From Clostridia bacterium (lineage in GTDB: Bacteria; Bacillota; Clostridia; Oscillospirales; Acutalibacteraceae), in NCBI GenBank assembly GCA_017436255.1, contig JAFSDK010000014.1, forward strand, positions 1 to 38,052: 38,052 bases of DNA, in the 5' to 3' direction. Position 1 is the first letter of the stretch. Every line of letters begins with the position of its first letter. Positions 16,121 to 24,369 of this stretch are shown one piece after another. The notes below the pieces were generated by a model that had not been told where the DNA came from, made no database searches, and was given only the letters and a program-made list of their open reading frames with translations. Made by a program: the position numbers and the translations under genes.

Positions 16121-17462
16121 ATTGCCTTATAAATTTTGCGACTGTTTCTATATGCGAAGTGGCGGGGAACATATCAACGGGGGTATACTCTTTAAGTATA
16201 TACCCTAAATCTCTTAATATCGCACAGTCGCGTGCAAGCGTTGCGCTATCGCACGAAACGTAAACAAGTCTTTCGGGCGCAAAGTCATTTGCTATGGTGT
16301 TAAGCAGGTCACTAGTGCAACCCTTTCTTGGTGGGTCTACTATTACTACATCGGGCTTTAATTTACGGATTGCTAATTCTTTTGCTGCCGCTGCAGCATC
16401 CATACAAATGAATTCCGCATTTTTAATTCCGTTATTTTCTGCATTTATTTTAGCGTCTTCTACTGCATCGGGGATAATCTCAACCCCGATGATTTTTTTT
16501 GCCTTTTTTGCAAGACTTAGCCCAATAGTACCGGCGCCACAGTATAAATCGAGTACCGTTTTGTCTTCAAACTCAGCGTACTCTGCGGCCTTTTCGTAAA
16601 GTTTTTCTGCCATATCACGATTAACTTGATAGAAAGAAAGGGGAGAAATGCGAATTTCAACATCGCATAGGATATCGGTAATATAGTCTTGTCCGTAAAT
16701 CGTTTTGCAAATGTCTCCCAAAATTACGTTGGTATCCTTTTTATTTATATTGATTTGCAGACTTTTTAAATTATTACCCGCAACGTTTAACAGTAAACCG
16801 GTTAATTCTTTTGAATAGTCAAGCGAGTCGCCGTTTATAATAATAACGACCATAATTTGCTGAGTTTTTTCGGCAATTCTAAGGTATACGTGGCGTATAA
16901 GACCCTTGCCTGTGCTTTCGTTATAAACCGAAATATTGTATTTTTTTATCCATTCTGTAATGGCGGCACAGAGTCGTGTGAAAATTTCGGGCTGTAAAAG
17001 ACAATCGTCACTTTCAATTATGCGGTGCGAGTGGGTAGCGTAAAAACCCGTGTTGCCGTTAAGGGAGACGGGAAACTGTGCTTTATTGCGGTAACGGCAA
17101 ATTCTGTCTGCCTTAATAATTTGCTGTGGCTTTAGGTCATATCCACCAATTCGGCGTATATTATTTTCAACCTTTGCAGATTTGATTTCACACTCTTTTT
17201 CGTAATTTATATGGCGGTACACACAACCGCCGCACTGTGAAAAAACGTCGCAGTCGGGCTCTTTACGGCTTTGTGACGGTGTTAACAATTCAATCATCTT
17301 GCCATAGGCGTAGGATTTTTTAACCTTTAAAATTTTAACACGGGCTACGTCACCCTCGGTTGTAAGCGGAACAAAAACCGCGATACCGTCATATCGACCG
17401 ACGCCGTATCCGTCGGACGAGGTGCCGTCAATATTTAAAATTATTTCATCGTTTTTATTCAT
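16119..17462 (-). CDS. rlmD: 23S rRNA (uracil-5-)-methyltransferase, RumA/RlmD family
   Basis: This 447-residue SAM-dependent enzyme should make 5-methyluridine in 23S rRNA (RlmD or RlmC type). An N-terminal TRAM domain is followed by the iron-sulfur cysteines CDVFSQCGGC near residue 67. The methyltransferase fold shows VLDLYCGAGTIGLSL near 300 and VIVDPPRKGC near 370. The catalytic Cys is in LVYVSCDSATLARD. I start at ATG 17462 (MNKNDEIIL), preceded by TTTGGAG. The longer reading frame upstream would lie inside maf. The ATG overlaps the maf stop by 8 bp, so translation is probably coupled. Family members have several uridine targets; which applies is not visible. Confidence 0.92.
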   Translation of the reverse strand: MNKNDEIILNIDGTSSDGYGVGRYDGIAVFVPLTTEGDVARVKILKVKKSYAYGKMIELLTPSQSRKEPDCDVFSQCGGCVYRHINYEKECEIKSAKVENNIRRIGGYDLKPQQIIKADRICRYRNKAQFPVSLNGNTGFYATHSHRIIESDDCLLQPEIFTRLCAAITEWIKKYNISVYNESTGKGLIRHVYLRIAEKTQQIMVVIIINGDSLDYSKELTGLLLNVAGNNLKSLQININKKDTNVILGDICKTIYGQDYITDILCDVEIRISPLSFYQVNRDMAEKLYEKAAEYAEFEDKTVLDLYCGAGTIGLSLAKKAKKIIGVEIIPDAVEDAKINAENNGIKNAEFICMDAAAAAKELAIRKLKPDVVIVDPPRKGCTSDLLNTIANDFAPERLVYVSCDSATLARDCAILRDLGYILKEYTPVDMFPATSHIETVAKFIRQ

Positions 17463-18030
17463 ATAAACTCCAAATTTTTTTAAAGTTTTCAATTTCTTTT
17501 TTAAGACGAGCAACAGGTAGGCCAACTATATTGAAATAATCACCGTGAATTTCTTTTACAAGTGTTGAGCCGTAACCCTGAATGCCGTATGCACCTGCTT
17601 TGTCAAAGCATTCTTTAGTGGCAATATATTGGCGAATTTCCTGCTCGCTAAGGTCGTAAAACTCAACTACCGACGTGGCGCTGAAACTCATACTTTTACC
17701 GCCATAGCAAATGGCACAACCTGTTATAACTTTATGTTTTCTGCCCGATAATAAACTAAGCATCTTAAAGGCATCTTCTTCGTTTTTGGGCTTGCCAAGC
17801 ATCATATCTTCAATAAAAACACTGGTATCAGAACCGATGACGATAGCATCAGCATATTGTTTTGAAACGTGTAAAGCTTTTTGCACCGCCAAATATTCGG
17901 GAGCCGAAAAGGTATCAACGTGCCCCGGTACATGCTCCGCTATGTCGGCAGGTAAACATTCAAAGTCATCAATTATAAATTTAAACAACTCATTGCGCCT
18001 TGGTGAAGCGGAAGCCAATATATATTTCAT
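17455..18030 (-). CDS. maf: Maf-like nucleotide pyrophosphatase
   Basis: This 191-residue house-cleaning NTP pyrophosphatase hydrolyses dTTP/UTP or modified nucleotides. The signature ILASASPRRNELF is at residues 4-16. IVIGSDTSVFIEDMMLGKPKNEEDA near 70 and the C-terminal GYGSTLVKEIHGDYFNIVGLPV are also typical. I chose ATG 18030 because AGAGGTGA lies eight bases upstream, whereas the ATG at 18048 would put that ribosome site inside the gene. It overlaps rlmD and is divergent from the cytidylyltransferase operon. Confidence 0.93.
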   Translation of the reverse strand: MKYILASASPRRNELFKFIIDDFECLPADIAEHVPGHVDTFSAPEYLAVQKALHVSKQYADAIVIGSDTSVFIEDMMLGKPKNEEDAFKMLSLLSGRKHKVITGCAICYGGKSMSFSATSVVEFYDLSEQEIRQYIATKECFDKAGAYGIQGYGSTLVKEIHGDYFNIVGLPVARLKKEIENFKKIWSLYE

Positions 18031-18049
18031 ATACGTCACCTCTTGCATT

Positions 18050-18078
18050 ATTTTATCATATTTTATGTAATTTTACAA
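18050..18078 (-). promoter_or_regulatory. Promoter of the maf operon
   Basis: On the minus strand, TTGTAA (18078-18073) and TAAAAT (18055-18050) are 17 bp apart, with TGA just before the -10 box (an extended -10). The 92-bp divergent region must also serve the + strand operon, for which I see only a weak TATAAA near 18088. Confidence 0.6.
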
Positions 18079-18122
18079 TCTATACAATATAAATTTTAAG
18101 TACGTTAAGGAGTTAAAACAAT

Positions 18123-18821
18123 ATGAATATTGCTCTTATTATTGCGGGTGGCGTAGGACAAAGAATGAATATGAGTACACCTAAACAGTTTATAGAGGTT
18201 AACTCAAAACCCATTATAATTTATACTCTTGAGGCATTTCAAAACAATAAAAACATCGACGAAATTGCCGTTGTTTGCCTTGAAAGTTGGGTAGATGAGC
18301 TTAAACAATGGGCTAAGCAGTATGAAATAACTAAATTAACAAGCATTGTTACGGGCGGTAGTACGGGCATGGAGTCACTAAGAAACGGTATGCTCACACT
18401 TAAAAGCAAGTATAAAGATGATGATATTATTGTTATTCACGATGCGGTACGACCGCTTATAAGCCAAAAAATAATTAATGATAATATTGCCGGCGTTAAG
18501 AAAAATGGTACCGCCATTACCTGTATACCGTCGAATTCTGCGCTACTTTATAGTGAGGATAAACAAACGTCACATAAGGTTGTTGACCGAGACTTAATAG
18601 CCAATACCCAAACGCCGCAATCACTTTATTTAAAGAAGTTTGTTGAAATTCATAACGAGGCGTTAAGGCGTGGTATTAAGGATACAGTTGCTACCTGTAC
18701 GTTGCTTATTGAACTTGGTAACGAGGTGCATTTAGTAGATGGTGATGAGATGAATTTTAAAATTACAACGGCAGAGCATATTGATTTATTAAAGGCATAT
18801 CTTAATATGATTAGGGGTTAA
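18123..18821 (+). CDS. IspD/TarI-family cytidylyltransferase
   Basis: This 232-residue protein transfers CMP from CTP to a sugar- or polyol-phosphate. The nucleotide loop ALIIAGGVGQRMNMSTPKQF is at residues 3-22. VIHDAVRPLIS (near 110) and TQTPQSLYLKKF (near 162) are shared by IspD and TarI/Abp1-like enzymes. The IspD reading would place it in the MEP isoprenoid pathway. The neighbours (an SDR enzyme and AraD, spaced 3 bp and -1 bp) favour a polyol/ketose-phosphate substrate, for example D-xylulose 5-phosphate or ribulose 5-phosphate. The family call is firm; the substrate is inference. Confidence 0.85.
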   Translation: MNIALIIAGGVGQRMNMSTPKQFIEVNSKPIIIYTLEAFQNNKNIDEIAVVCLESWVDELKQWAKQYEITKLTSIVTGGSTGMESLRNGMLTLKSKYKDDDIIVIHDAVRPLISQKIINDNIAGVKKNGTAITCIPSNSALLYSEDKQTSHKVVDRDLIANTQTPQSLYLKKFVEIHNEALRRGIKDTVATCTLLIELGNEVHLVDGDEMNFKITTAEHIDLLKAYLNMIRG

Positions 18822-18824
18822 AAG

Positions 18825-19892
18825 ATGTTAAACGCGGTAAAAAAAGAAGTTGAACGCATAGTAAGTTCTGATGTTTCGTGGGATAAGTTAAGGGATAAAA
18901 CGGTGCTTGTAACGGGCGCTACGGGATTTATCGGCTCGTATATTGTGCGCAGTTTACTTGAAAAGAGTGAAAGAAGCAATCTTAATATTAAGGTTGTGGC
19001 GCTTGTTTTAAACTATAACGAAGGCAAAACATTATTTCAAAAATACCTTGATAACGGCACAATTACTTTTTTGGTAGGGGATATTTGTAATCCTCTATCT
19101 ACCGACCAAACGGCGGATTATATAATACACTGCGCTTCAAATGCAGCACCTAATGAATATGCGCTTTATCCTGTTCAGACAATGAAAATAAATTTTTACG
19201 GAACACTTAATATGCTTGAATATGCTAAAAAGGTGTCTGCTACGGGCTTCCTTTATATATCAACCATTGAGGTATACGGCAGACTGACGGGTGACACAAA
19301 AACCGATGAAAACACCTACGGTGTAATCGATTCCATGCGTTCGCGCTCTTGCTATCCTTTAAGTAAAAAGGCGTGTGAAACGCTGTGTGTTTCTTTTGCC
19401 GAACAATATGGTGTGGCGGTGAAAATAGGCAGATTAAGTTATATTTTCGGTCCGGGCATGAGGTGTGATGATTCGAAAATAGTATCGGTATTTCCGCAAT
19501 GTGTAGCGCAAAACAAAAATATTGTTATGAAAAGCAAGGGCGAACAAAAACGCACCTATACCTATATAAGTGATGCAATTACAGGACTTTTAACAGTGCT
19601 GCTTGATGGAGAAAACAAGCATGCATATAATATCGGTTCGTGTTCTTGTAAAACAAGTGTAGTAGGTATAGCCAACACTCTTGTTTCACTCTATCCACAA
19701 AAGAAATTAAAGGTTGTGTTTGACCTGCCGAGCGAACAGGAACAAAAGGCATTTTCACTGATAGATAACGCTATTATGGATACCTCAAAAATAGAGGCAC
19801 TTGGTTGGTCACCAAAAATTGACCTAATAACGGGTCTTAAAAACGTTGTAGAAGAAAGAATAGAAATTTTAGAGAAAGAAAAGGGAAAATAA
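18825..19892 (+). CDS. Extended SDR NAD(P)-dependent epimerase/dehydratase-like protein
   Basis: This 355-residue protein is an extended short-chain dehydrogenase of the nucleotide-sugar type. The Rossmann glycine motif [16 protein letters not shown] is at about residues 24-39. The active-site YxxxK is in [10 protein letters not shown] near 178, and the catalytic Thr/Ser in YISTIEVYG near 143. [14 protein letters not shown] is the usual C-terminal lid motif. It acts on a nucleotide-activated substrate in the cytosol. Placement between a cytidylyltransferase and AraD suggests a CDP-linked ketose or alditol; SDR enzymes can reduce as well as epimerise. It overlaps araD by one base (TAATG). Confidence 0.85.
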   Translation: MLNAVKKEVERIVSSDVSWDKLRDKTVLVTGATGFIGSYIVRSLLEKSERSNLNIKVVALVLNYNEGKTLFQKYLDNGTITFLVGDICNPLSTDQTADYIIHCASNAAPNEYALYPVQTMKINFYGTLNMLEYAKKVSATGFLYISTIEVYGRLTGDTKTDENTYGVIDSMRSRSCYPLSKKACETLCVSFAEQYGVAVKIGRLSYIFGPGMRCDDSKIVSVFPQCVAQNKNIVMKSKGEQKRTYTYISDAITGLLTVLLDGENKHAYNIGSCSCKTSVVGIANTLVSLYPQKKLKVVFDLPSEQEQKAFSLIDNAIMDTSKIEALGWSPKIDLITGLKNVVEERIEILEKEKGK

Positions 19893-20593
19893 TGCTTGAA
19901 GACCTAAAAAGAGAGGTGCTTGCGGCCAACAAAATGTTGCCCGAGCATAAACTTGTTACATTTACTTGGGGTAATGTTAGCGGTATAGATAGGCAAAAAG
20001 GTTTGGTTATAATTAAGCCGAGTGGTGTGCCGTATGAAACCATGATGAGCGATGATATGGTGGTTTTAGACCTCGATGGCAATATTATAGAGGGTCGGCT
20101 CAACCCCTCGTCTGATGCGCCGACACATTTAGAAATTTATAAGGCTTTCGGTAACGTCGGTGGGGTGGTGCATACCCACTCAAATTGGGCGACTTGTTGG
20201 GCGCAGTCATGCCGTGATATACCCGCTTATGGTACCACACACGCCGATTTTTTTTATGGAAGTGTGCCTTGCACACGACCACTTACCAAGTTAGAAGTTG
20301 AAACGGCTTATGAAAAAGAGACCGGCAGGGTGATTGTTGAAACCTTTAATAATCGTGACATCGACCCTGAGGCGGTAACAGGCGTTATAGTTAACAAGCA
20401 CGGTCCGTTTTCTTGGGGCAAAAATGCGGCAGAGGCGGTGCATAATGCAGTTGTGCTTGAGGCAATTTCAAATATGGCGTACCATACCGAACTTATAAAT
20501 CATGGTTGCACACCGATAGAGAATTATTTGCTAAAAAAACATTATATGCGAAAAAACGGACCTGATGCGTATTACGGGCAAGAAAGGGGCTAG
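19892..20593 (+). CDS. araD: L-ribulose-5-phosphate 4-epimerase
   Basis: This 233-residue class II aldolase-fold zinc enzyme interconverts L-ribulose 5-phosphate and D-xylulose 5-phosphate. The match to AraD is strong throughout: [13 protein letters not shown] at the start, [11 protein letters not shown] near 28, [11 protein letters not shown] near 44, zinc histidines in [16 protein letters not shown] near 90, [16 protein letters not shown] near 115, [21 protein letters not shown] near 167, and [15 protein letters not shown] at the end. No arabinose kinase or isomerase gene is next to it. Here it may supply or drain xylulose 5-phosphate for the two genes upstream. It is followed by a strong terminator. 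Confidence 0.95.
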   Translation: MLEDLKREVLAANKMLPEHKLVTFTWGNVSGIDRQKGLVIIKPSGVPYETMMSDDMVVLDLDGNIIEGRLNPSSDAPTHLEIYKAFGNVGGVVHTHSNWATCWAQSCRDIPAYGTTHADFFYGSVPCTRPLTKLEVETAYEKETGRVIVETFNNRDIDPEAVTGVIVNKHGPFSWGKNAAEAVHNAVVLEAISNMAYHTELINHGCTPIENYLLKKHYMRKNGPDAYYGQERG

Positions 20594-20609
20594 GATATAG
20601 GATTTAGTA

Positions 20610-20637
20610 GGGCGAACGTTGTTCGCCCGTTTTTTAT
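20610..20637 (+). terminator. Intrinsic terminator after araD
   Basis: GGGCGAAC pairs with GTTCGCCC around three bases and is followed by GTTTTTT. It separates the sugar operon from the phage-derived cassette. Confidence 0.88.
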
Positions 20638-20644
20638 TATGTCG

Positions 20645-20673
20645 GTGAATGTCGCAAAATGCCTTGCTATAAT
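20645..20673 (+). promoter_or_regulatory. Extended -10 promoter of the phage-derived cassette
   Basis: TATAAT at 20668-20673 is preceded by TGC (an extended TGn). A weak -35 (GTGAAT, 20645-20650) lies 17 bp upstream. It is the only clear promoter I see before terS, and it carries no obvious operator, so expression may be constitutive. Confidence 0.55.
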
Positions 20674-20696
20674 TCATGGCGTCAGGGGGGCTGAAC

Positions 20697-20957
20697 ATGG
20701 CAAAAGGTAAAGACCTAAAGAAAATAATGGAGTCGCTTTTAAAACAGAAGGCAAGCGAAAATGAACGTGCATTTTTAACGGAATTAGGCTTTACCGTAAA
20801 AAATCCCACACGGCAAACCGTGATAATGGCGGCTTTATACAAAAAAGCCGCCGCGGGAGATTTAAGCGCAATTAAGGAACTGCGCTCAATTACGGGCGAC
20901 AGTTCGCTTGATGTGTACAGAGGGGCGGTGACAATTGTTGACGACATTAAAAATTAA
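20697..20957 (+). CDS. Putative phage terminase small subunit
   Basis: This 86-residue helical, charged protein has the pattern of Firmicute phage TerS, although shorter than usual: Lys-rich N-terminus, RQTVIMAALYKKAAAGDLSAIKELRSITG in the middle. Its position directly before TerL supports the call. ATG 20697 is chosen from the AGGGGGG site seven bases upstream. The frame opens earlier at ATG 20676 but that has no ribosome site. It overlaps the start of the terL frame by about 20 bp. There is no independent catalytic motif, so the name rests on context. Confidence 0.6.
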   Translation: MAKGKDLKKIMESLLKQKASENERAFLTELGFTVKNPTRQTVIMAALYKKAAAGDLSAIKELRSITGDSSLDVYRGAVTIVDDIKN

Positions 20958-20997
20958 GATTTCTGACGTAGTTGGTTCAGGATACGAAAAATTCTGA
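20938..20997 (+). pseudogene. N-terminal stub of terminase large subunit ending at TGA
   Basis: In the same frame as the terL body, codons from TTG 20938 read KIKISDVVGSGYEKF and then TGA at 20995-20997. The frame continues RDKRRYRVLKGGKASKKSS into the main ORF. From memory, PBSX-type TerL proteins have a Trp right after Phe in this segment (FW-R/N-x-K-x-RYRV), so TGG has become TGA. The stub overlaps terS, as real terL starts usually do. Confidence 0.7.
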
Positions 20998-21018
20998 AGA
21001 GATAAAAGGCGTTATCGT

Positions 21019-22242
21019 GTGCTTAAAGGTGGTAAGGCGAGTAAAAAATCGTCAACAACGGCACTTAATCTTATTTATAGGCTTATGAAATACAAGGATA
21101 GTAATCTGCTTGTGGTGCGCGCCGTAATGAACACACACCGTGATTCAACTTTTGCTCAACTTAAATGGGCGCAGGAGCGCTTAGGAGTTGCCGACCTGTG
21201 GCAAAATACGGTGTCACCAATGGAGATGGTGTATAAACCTACGGGACAGAAAATTCTTTTTAGGGGTTTTGACGACGTACTTAAATTGGCGTCAACCACT
21301 GTAAATAAGGGGTATTTATGCTTTGTATGGATAGAGGAAGCCTTTGAAATTAAAACCCTTGAAGATTTTGAAAAACTTGATTTATCGGTGCCGCGAGGTA
21401 ACGTGCCATCACCGCTTTTTAAACAGACAACTATTACCTTTAACCCATGGAGTGAACGGCATTGGCTTAAAAAACGCTTTTTTGATAAACAGGATAAGAA
21501 CGTAAACGTTTATACCACAAACTATAAATGTAACGAGTTTCTTGATAAAACCGATATTGAGGTTTTTGAGCAGATGAAAAAATCAAGTGCGCGCAAATAT
21601 GCCGTTGCAGGACTTGGTGAATGGGGAATAGCGGAGGGACTTATTTATGAAAATTTTGCAGCCGAAACACCCGAAATTGCCGACAAAGACAGATGGAAGT
21701 GGCAACATTTTTTCGGGCTTGATTACGGCTATTCAAACGACCCAACCGCCTTTATCGCCTTTATGGCCAACCCCCTTGACAAGATTATCTACGTATATGA
21801 TGAGTTTTATGAAAAACGTATGCTAAATTCTGATATAGCAAAGGCGATTATTGCTAAAGGGTATGGTAAAGAGCGTATACGTGCAGACTGTGCCGAGCCG
21901 AAATCTAACGATGATTTAAGGAGACTTGGTATTACGAGAATAATGCCGAGCGTTAAGGGTAAAGATTCGGTGATAAACGGCATTATGAATATTGTTGAAT
22001 ATTTTATATACGTAAATCCGCGTTGCGTTAACACCCTAAAGGAACTTTCAAGTTACGTGTGGGAGAAGGGTGTGTCTGGCAATCTTAATATGCCGCGAGA
22101 TGAAAACAATCACCTTATGGATGCACTGAGATATGCCTTTGTTGACGTTAAAAATTTTAGACCGGGAAGACTTGAAGGCGGGTCGAACGGTATTGGACTT
22201 GGCATTACAAATAAAGATTTGAAAGGGGAATGGTCAAATTGA
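21019..22242 (+). CDS. Phage terminase large subunit, PBSX family (5' end disrupted)
   Basis: This 407-residue ORF is the ATPase-nuclease motor that packages DNA into capsids. The Walker A region is KGGKASKKSSTTAL at residues 3-16 (altered from the usual GSRGSKKSK type). LCFVWIEEAFEI near 107 is Walker B. TITFNPWSERHWLKKRFF near 140 is the family motif. The nuclease domain has GLDYGYSNDPTAF near 233, RADCAEPKSNDDLRR near 292 and NHLMDALRYAF near 370. The true N-terminus lies upstream but is cut off by an in-frame TGA (20995). GTG 21019, with AAAAGG nine bases before, could serve as a restart. DNA packaging may be lost. Confidence 0.85.
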   Translation: MLKGGKASKKSSTTALNLIYRLMKYKDSNLLVVRAVMNTHRDSTFAQLKWAQERLGVADLWQNTVSPMEMVYKPTGQKILFRGFDDVLKLASTTVNKGYLCFVWIEEAFEIKTLEDFEKLDLSVPRGNVPSPLFKQTTITFNPWSERHWLKKRFFDKQDKNVNVYTTNYKCNEFLDKTDIEVFEQMKKSSARKYAVAGLGEWGIAEGLIYENFAAETPEIADKDRWKWQHFFGLDYGYSNDPTAFIAFMANPLDKIIYVYDEFYEKRMLNSDIAKAIIAKGYGKERIRADCAEPKSNDDLRRLGITRIMPSVKGKDSVINGIMNIVEYFIYVNPRCVNTLKELSSYVWEKGVSGNLNMPRDENNHLMDALRYAFVDVKNFRPGRLEGGSNGIGLGITNKDLKGEWSN

Positions 22243-22430
22243 CCGGTTTCGCAATAATTATGACGGGACTTTGCGGTTTTTTAACGGGTGTATTATTGAG
22301 TGGTTTTAAATTTAAAAATAAAAAAGAACCACCTAAACACTCTGTAAAAAACACAAAGTCTATTTCGGTTGAGTATTTATCACCAGAATATAAAAATTTT
22401 TTAGACTACGACGGTAGTGAACAGGCGTAA
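22230..22430 (+). CDS. Small membrane-anchored phage-locus protein
   Basis: This 66-residue protein has one N-terminal transmembrane segment (about 5-25), a Lys-rich stretch, then a polar tail ending EYLSPEYKNFLDYDGSEQA. It overlaps the terL end by 13 bp and is preceded by AAAGGGGA. I do not recognise a family. Small membrane proteins in this position are seen in some Firmicute phages. Confidence 0.6.
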   Translation: MVKLTGFAIIMTGLCGFLTGVLLSGFKFKNKKEPPKHSVKNTKSISVEYLSPEYKNFLDYDGSEQA

Positions 22431-22456
22431 GCCTTAATATATAAAGGAGAATTTTA

Positions 22457-23116
22457 ATGGAAGAAAAGTTAGAAAAAATGGGCGAAGAGTATACCAATGA
22501 AACGCCCGAAACAATCGGTACTGAAAAGGTGGATACCACACCACCTCAGTCACAGGAAAATTCTTTAGGGACGGTTACTGTAAAATTCAACAAAGAAATC
22601 AAGCAACTGTCTACCGATGAGGCCGCTATTTTGGCACAAAAAGGCATGAAATACGACCTTGTGAGCGGGGATTTGGTCAGACTCAAAACCTTGGCGAAAA
22701 ATGCAGGCAAGAATATAAGCGATTACCTAACCGATATTGAAAACGAGTCGGCTGCAGCACGAAAAAGGATACTACTTGAAGAGGTCGGCGGTAATGAAGA
22801 ATTGGCAGAGCGCATAATTAAACTTGAAAAATCGTGTGGCGAAAGACTAAACGGTTTTGAGGAACTTCAAAAGGAGTTTCCTGAAATTAAAACACAAGAC
22901 GACCTGCCAGACGAGGTGCTTTTAAGCGTTAGTGAGCGTGGTAGTAATTATTTTGATGAATATCTACGCTATCTTTATGGCCAACAAAAGAAAATTATTG
23001 CAGCAAAGGCACAAGAGCAAGAGTCGTCACAGACCAGCGTCGGTTCACAAAACAGATACGTCGGTAACGGCGTATCAAACACAAGCCTTGAATTTATAAA
23101 AGGGCTTTGGAGTTAA
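22457..23116 (+). CDS. Putative capsid scaffolding protein
   Basis: This 219-residue protein is acidic and mostly helical, with long charged stretches (residues about 60-180) and a Gln/Ser-rich segment before the C-terminus. It lies immediately upstream of the major capsid gene (23-bp gap), the standard place for a scaffold. No protease motif is visible, so a scaffold-only role is more likely than a fused protease. It is preceded by AAAGGAG. Confidence 0.6.
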   Translation: MEEKLEKMGEEYTNETPETIGTEKVDTTPPQSQENSLGTVTVKFNKEIKQLSTDEAAILAQKGMKYDLVSGDLVRLKTLAKNAGKNISDYLTDIENESAAARKRILLEEVGGNEELAERIIKLEKSCGERLNGFEELQKEFPEIKTQDDLPDEVLLSVSERGSNYFDEYLRYLYGQQKKIIAAKAQEQESSQTSVGSQNRYVGNGVSNTSLEFIKGLWS

Positions 23117-23139
23117 TTTAAAATAAAAGGAGAAAAAAC

Positions 23140-24312
23140 ATGGCTATTAATTCAGTAGAAACAGCAATCAGATATTCAGAAGAACTTGACAAACTTTTTT
23201 CACAAAAGAGTGCAACAGGCTTTTTCGCAGATAATCTGCTTGCTAAAAAATTTGTAGGTGCTAAGACCGTAATCATCCCTGACATCAACTTCCAGGGTCT
23301 TGCCGATTACGACCGTGACACCGGTTTTACACGCGGTGCAATCACCGTTTCAAATACATCATACACAATGCAGATGGATCGCGCGCGTTCCTTGCAGATT
23401 GACCGCGAAGATATGGACGAAACAGGCGTTGCAAATCTTGCAGGCAAAATTCTTGGCGAGTACGTACGTACAAAGGTTATTCCCGAGTGCGATGCTTACG
23501 TAATTTCAAAACTTGCAGGTCTTGCCGCTACACGTAGTAACGTAATTGACGGCGACATCAAAAAGCCGTTCGAGGCACTTTGCACACTTATTCGTCACGT
23601 ACAAGAAAAGGTTGGTTATGACGAAGAACTTGTTGCTTTTGTTGATGGCAGCATCTATGCACTTTTGCAGAACTCACCTGAGATTTCACGTCAAATTACC
23701 GTTAGTGATTTTAAACAGGGTGACGTTAATCTTCGCGTTAACTCTATTAACGGTGTGGCTTTAATTCCTGTAATCGGTGACAGAATGAAGACGGCTTATA
23801 ACTTCAAAAATGGTGGTTTTTCACCTGCCGGAAATGCTAAAGAAGTTTATATGATGGTTTGCCCCAAAAAGGGTGCGCACTTGGTTCGCAAGACCGAAAA
23901 TATGCGTGTGTTTACACCTGAACAGAATATTGATGCCGATGCATATAAGTTCGATTACAGAATTTATTATGACGTATTCGTGAAGAAGAGCGGCCTTGAT
24001 GCTATATGGGCATGGTTGTCACCCGAAATCACAATTTCGGCACAGCCCGAAGACGTAGTTGCTACATATGGCAATATTACCGAGTCTTTAAGTGTTGATG
24101 CTGACGTAGAGGGCGGTTCAACCCTTTCTTATCAGTGGTATAAGGCTGCCGACATTGACGGCAATGATTCGGTTAAGGTAGGTTCGGCAAACGCGGCTAC
24201 CTTCGCTTTACCCGAAGACCTTGAGGAAGGTACTCACTACTTCTTCGTTAAGATTATCGTTGATGGTGCGTCTTTCGTAAATTCTGACGTAGCAACCGTT
24301 ACGGTAGAATAA
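23140..24312 (+). CDS. Major capsid protein with C-terminal Ig-like domain
   Basis: This 390-residue protein has an N-terminal HK97/N4-gp56-like capsid body (residues about 1-290), with RSLQIDREDMDETG near 85 and AHLVRKTENMRVFTPEQNIDADAYKFDYRIYYDVFV near 247-285. A separate Ig-like domain follows (about 297-390: EITISAQPEDVVATYG... LSYQWYKAADIDG... ATVTVE). Such decorations often bind cell-surface sugars or mucus. Ribosome site AAAGGAG. A strong terminator follows the stop, so this gene's mRNA may accumulate above that of downstream genes. Confidence 0.82.
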   Translation: MAINSVETAIRYSEELDKLFSQKSATGFFADNLLAKKFVGAKTVIIPDINFQGLADYDRDTGFTRGAITVSNTSYTMQMDRARSLQIDREDMDETGVANLAGKILGEYVRTKVIPECDAYVISKLAGLAATRSNVIDGDIKKPFEALCTLIRHVQEKVGYDEELVAFVDGSIYALLQNSPEISRQITVSDFKQGDVNLRVNSINGVALIPVIGDRMKTAYNFKNGGFSPAGNAKEVYMMVCPKKGAHLVRKTENMRVFTPEQNIDADAYKFDYRIYYDVFVKKSGLDAIWAWLSPEITISAQPEDVVATYGNITESLSVDADVEGGSTLSYQWYKAADIDGNDSVKVGSANAATFALPEDLEEGTHYFFVKIIVDGASFVNSDVATVTVE

Positions 24313-24319
24313 TCATAAG

Positions 24320-24350
24320 GCTGACGGGAAATTTCTCGTCAGCTTTTTAT
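24320..24350 (+). terminator. Terminator inside the phage cassette, between capsid and portal
   Basis: GCTGACGGGAAA pairs with TTTCTCGTCAGC (12 bp, one G-T wobble), followed by TTTTTATTT. It is probably leaky and would raise capsid levels over the distal genes. Confidence 0.85.
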
Positions 24351-24369
24351 TTAAAGGAGGTTTATATTC

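Noticed and set aside
18123..18821. Firm call of the MEP-pathway gene ispD
   Set aside because: Motifs are shared with TarI/Abp1-type enzymes and the operon partners are sugar-phosphate genes, so only the family is claimed.
20935..21018. TGA read as Trp (alternative genetic code or recoding) in the phage genes
   Set aside because: Other genes here end in TGA (the pseudouridine synthase at 1532, terL itself at 22242, the orphan ORF at 37239), so TGA is a stop in this sequence. A point mutation or a restart is simpler.
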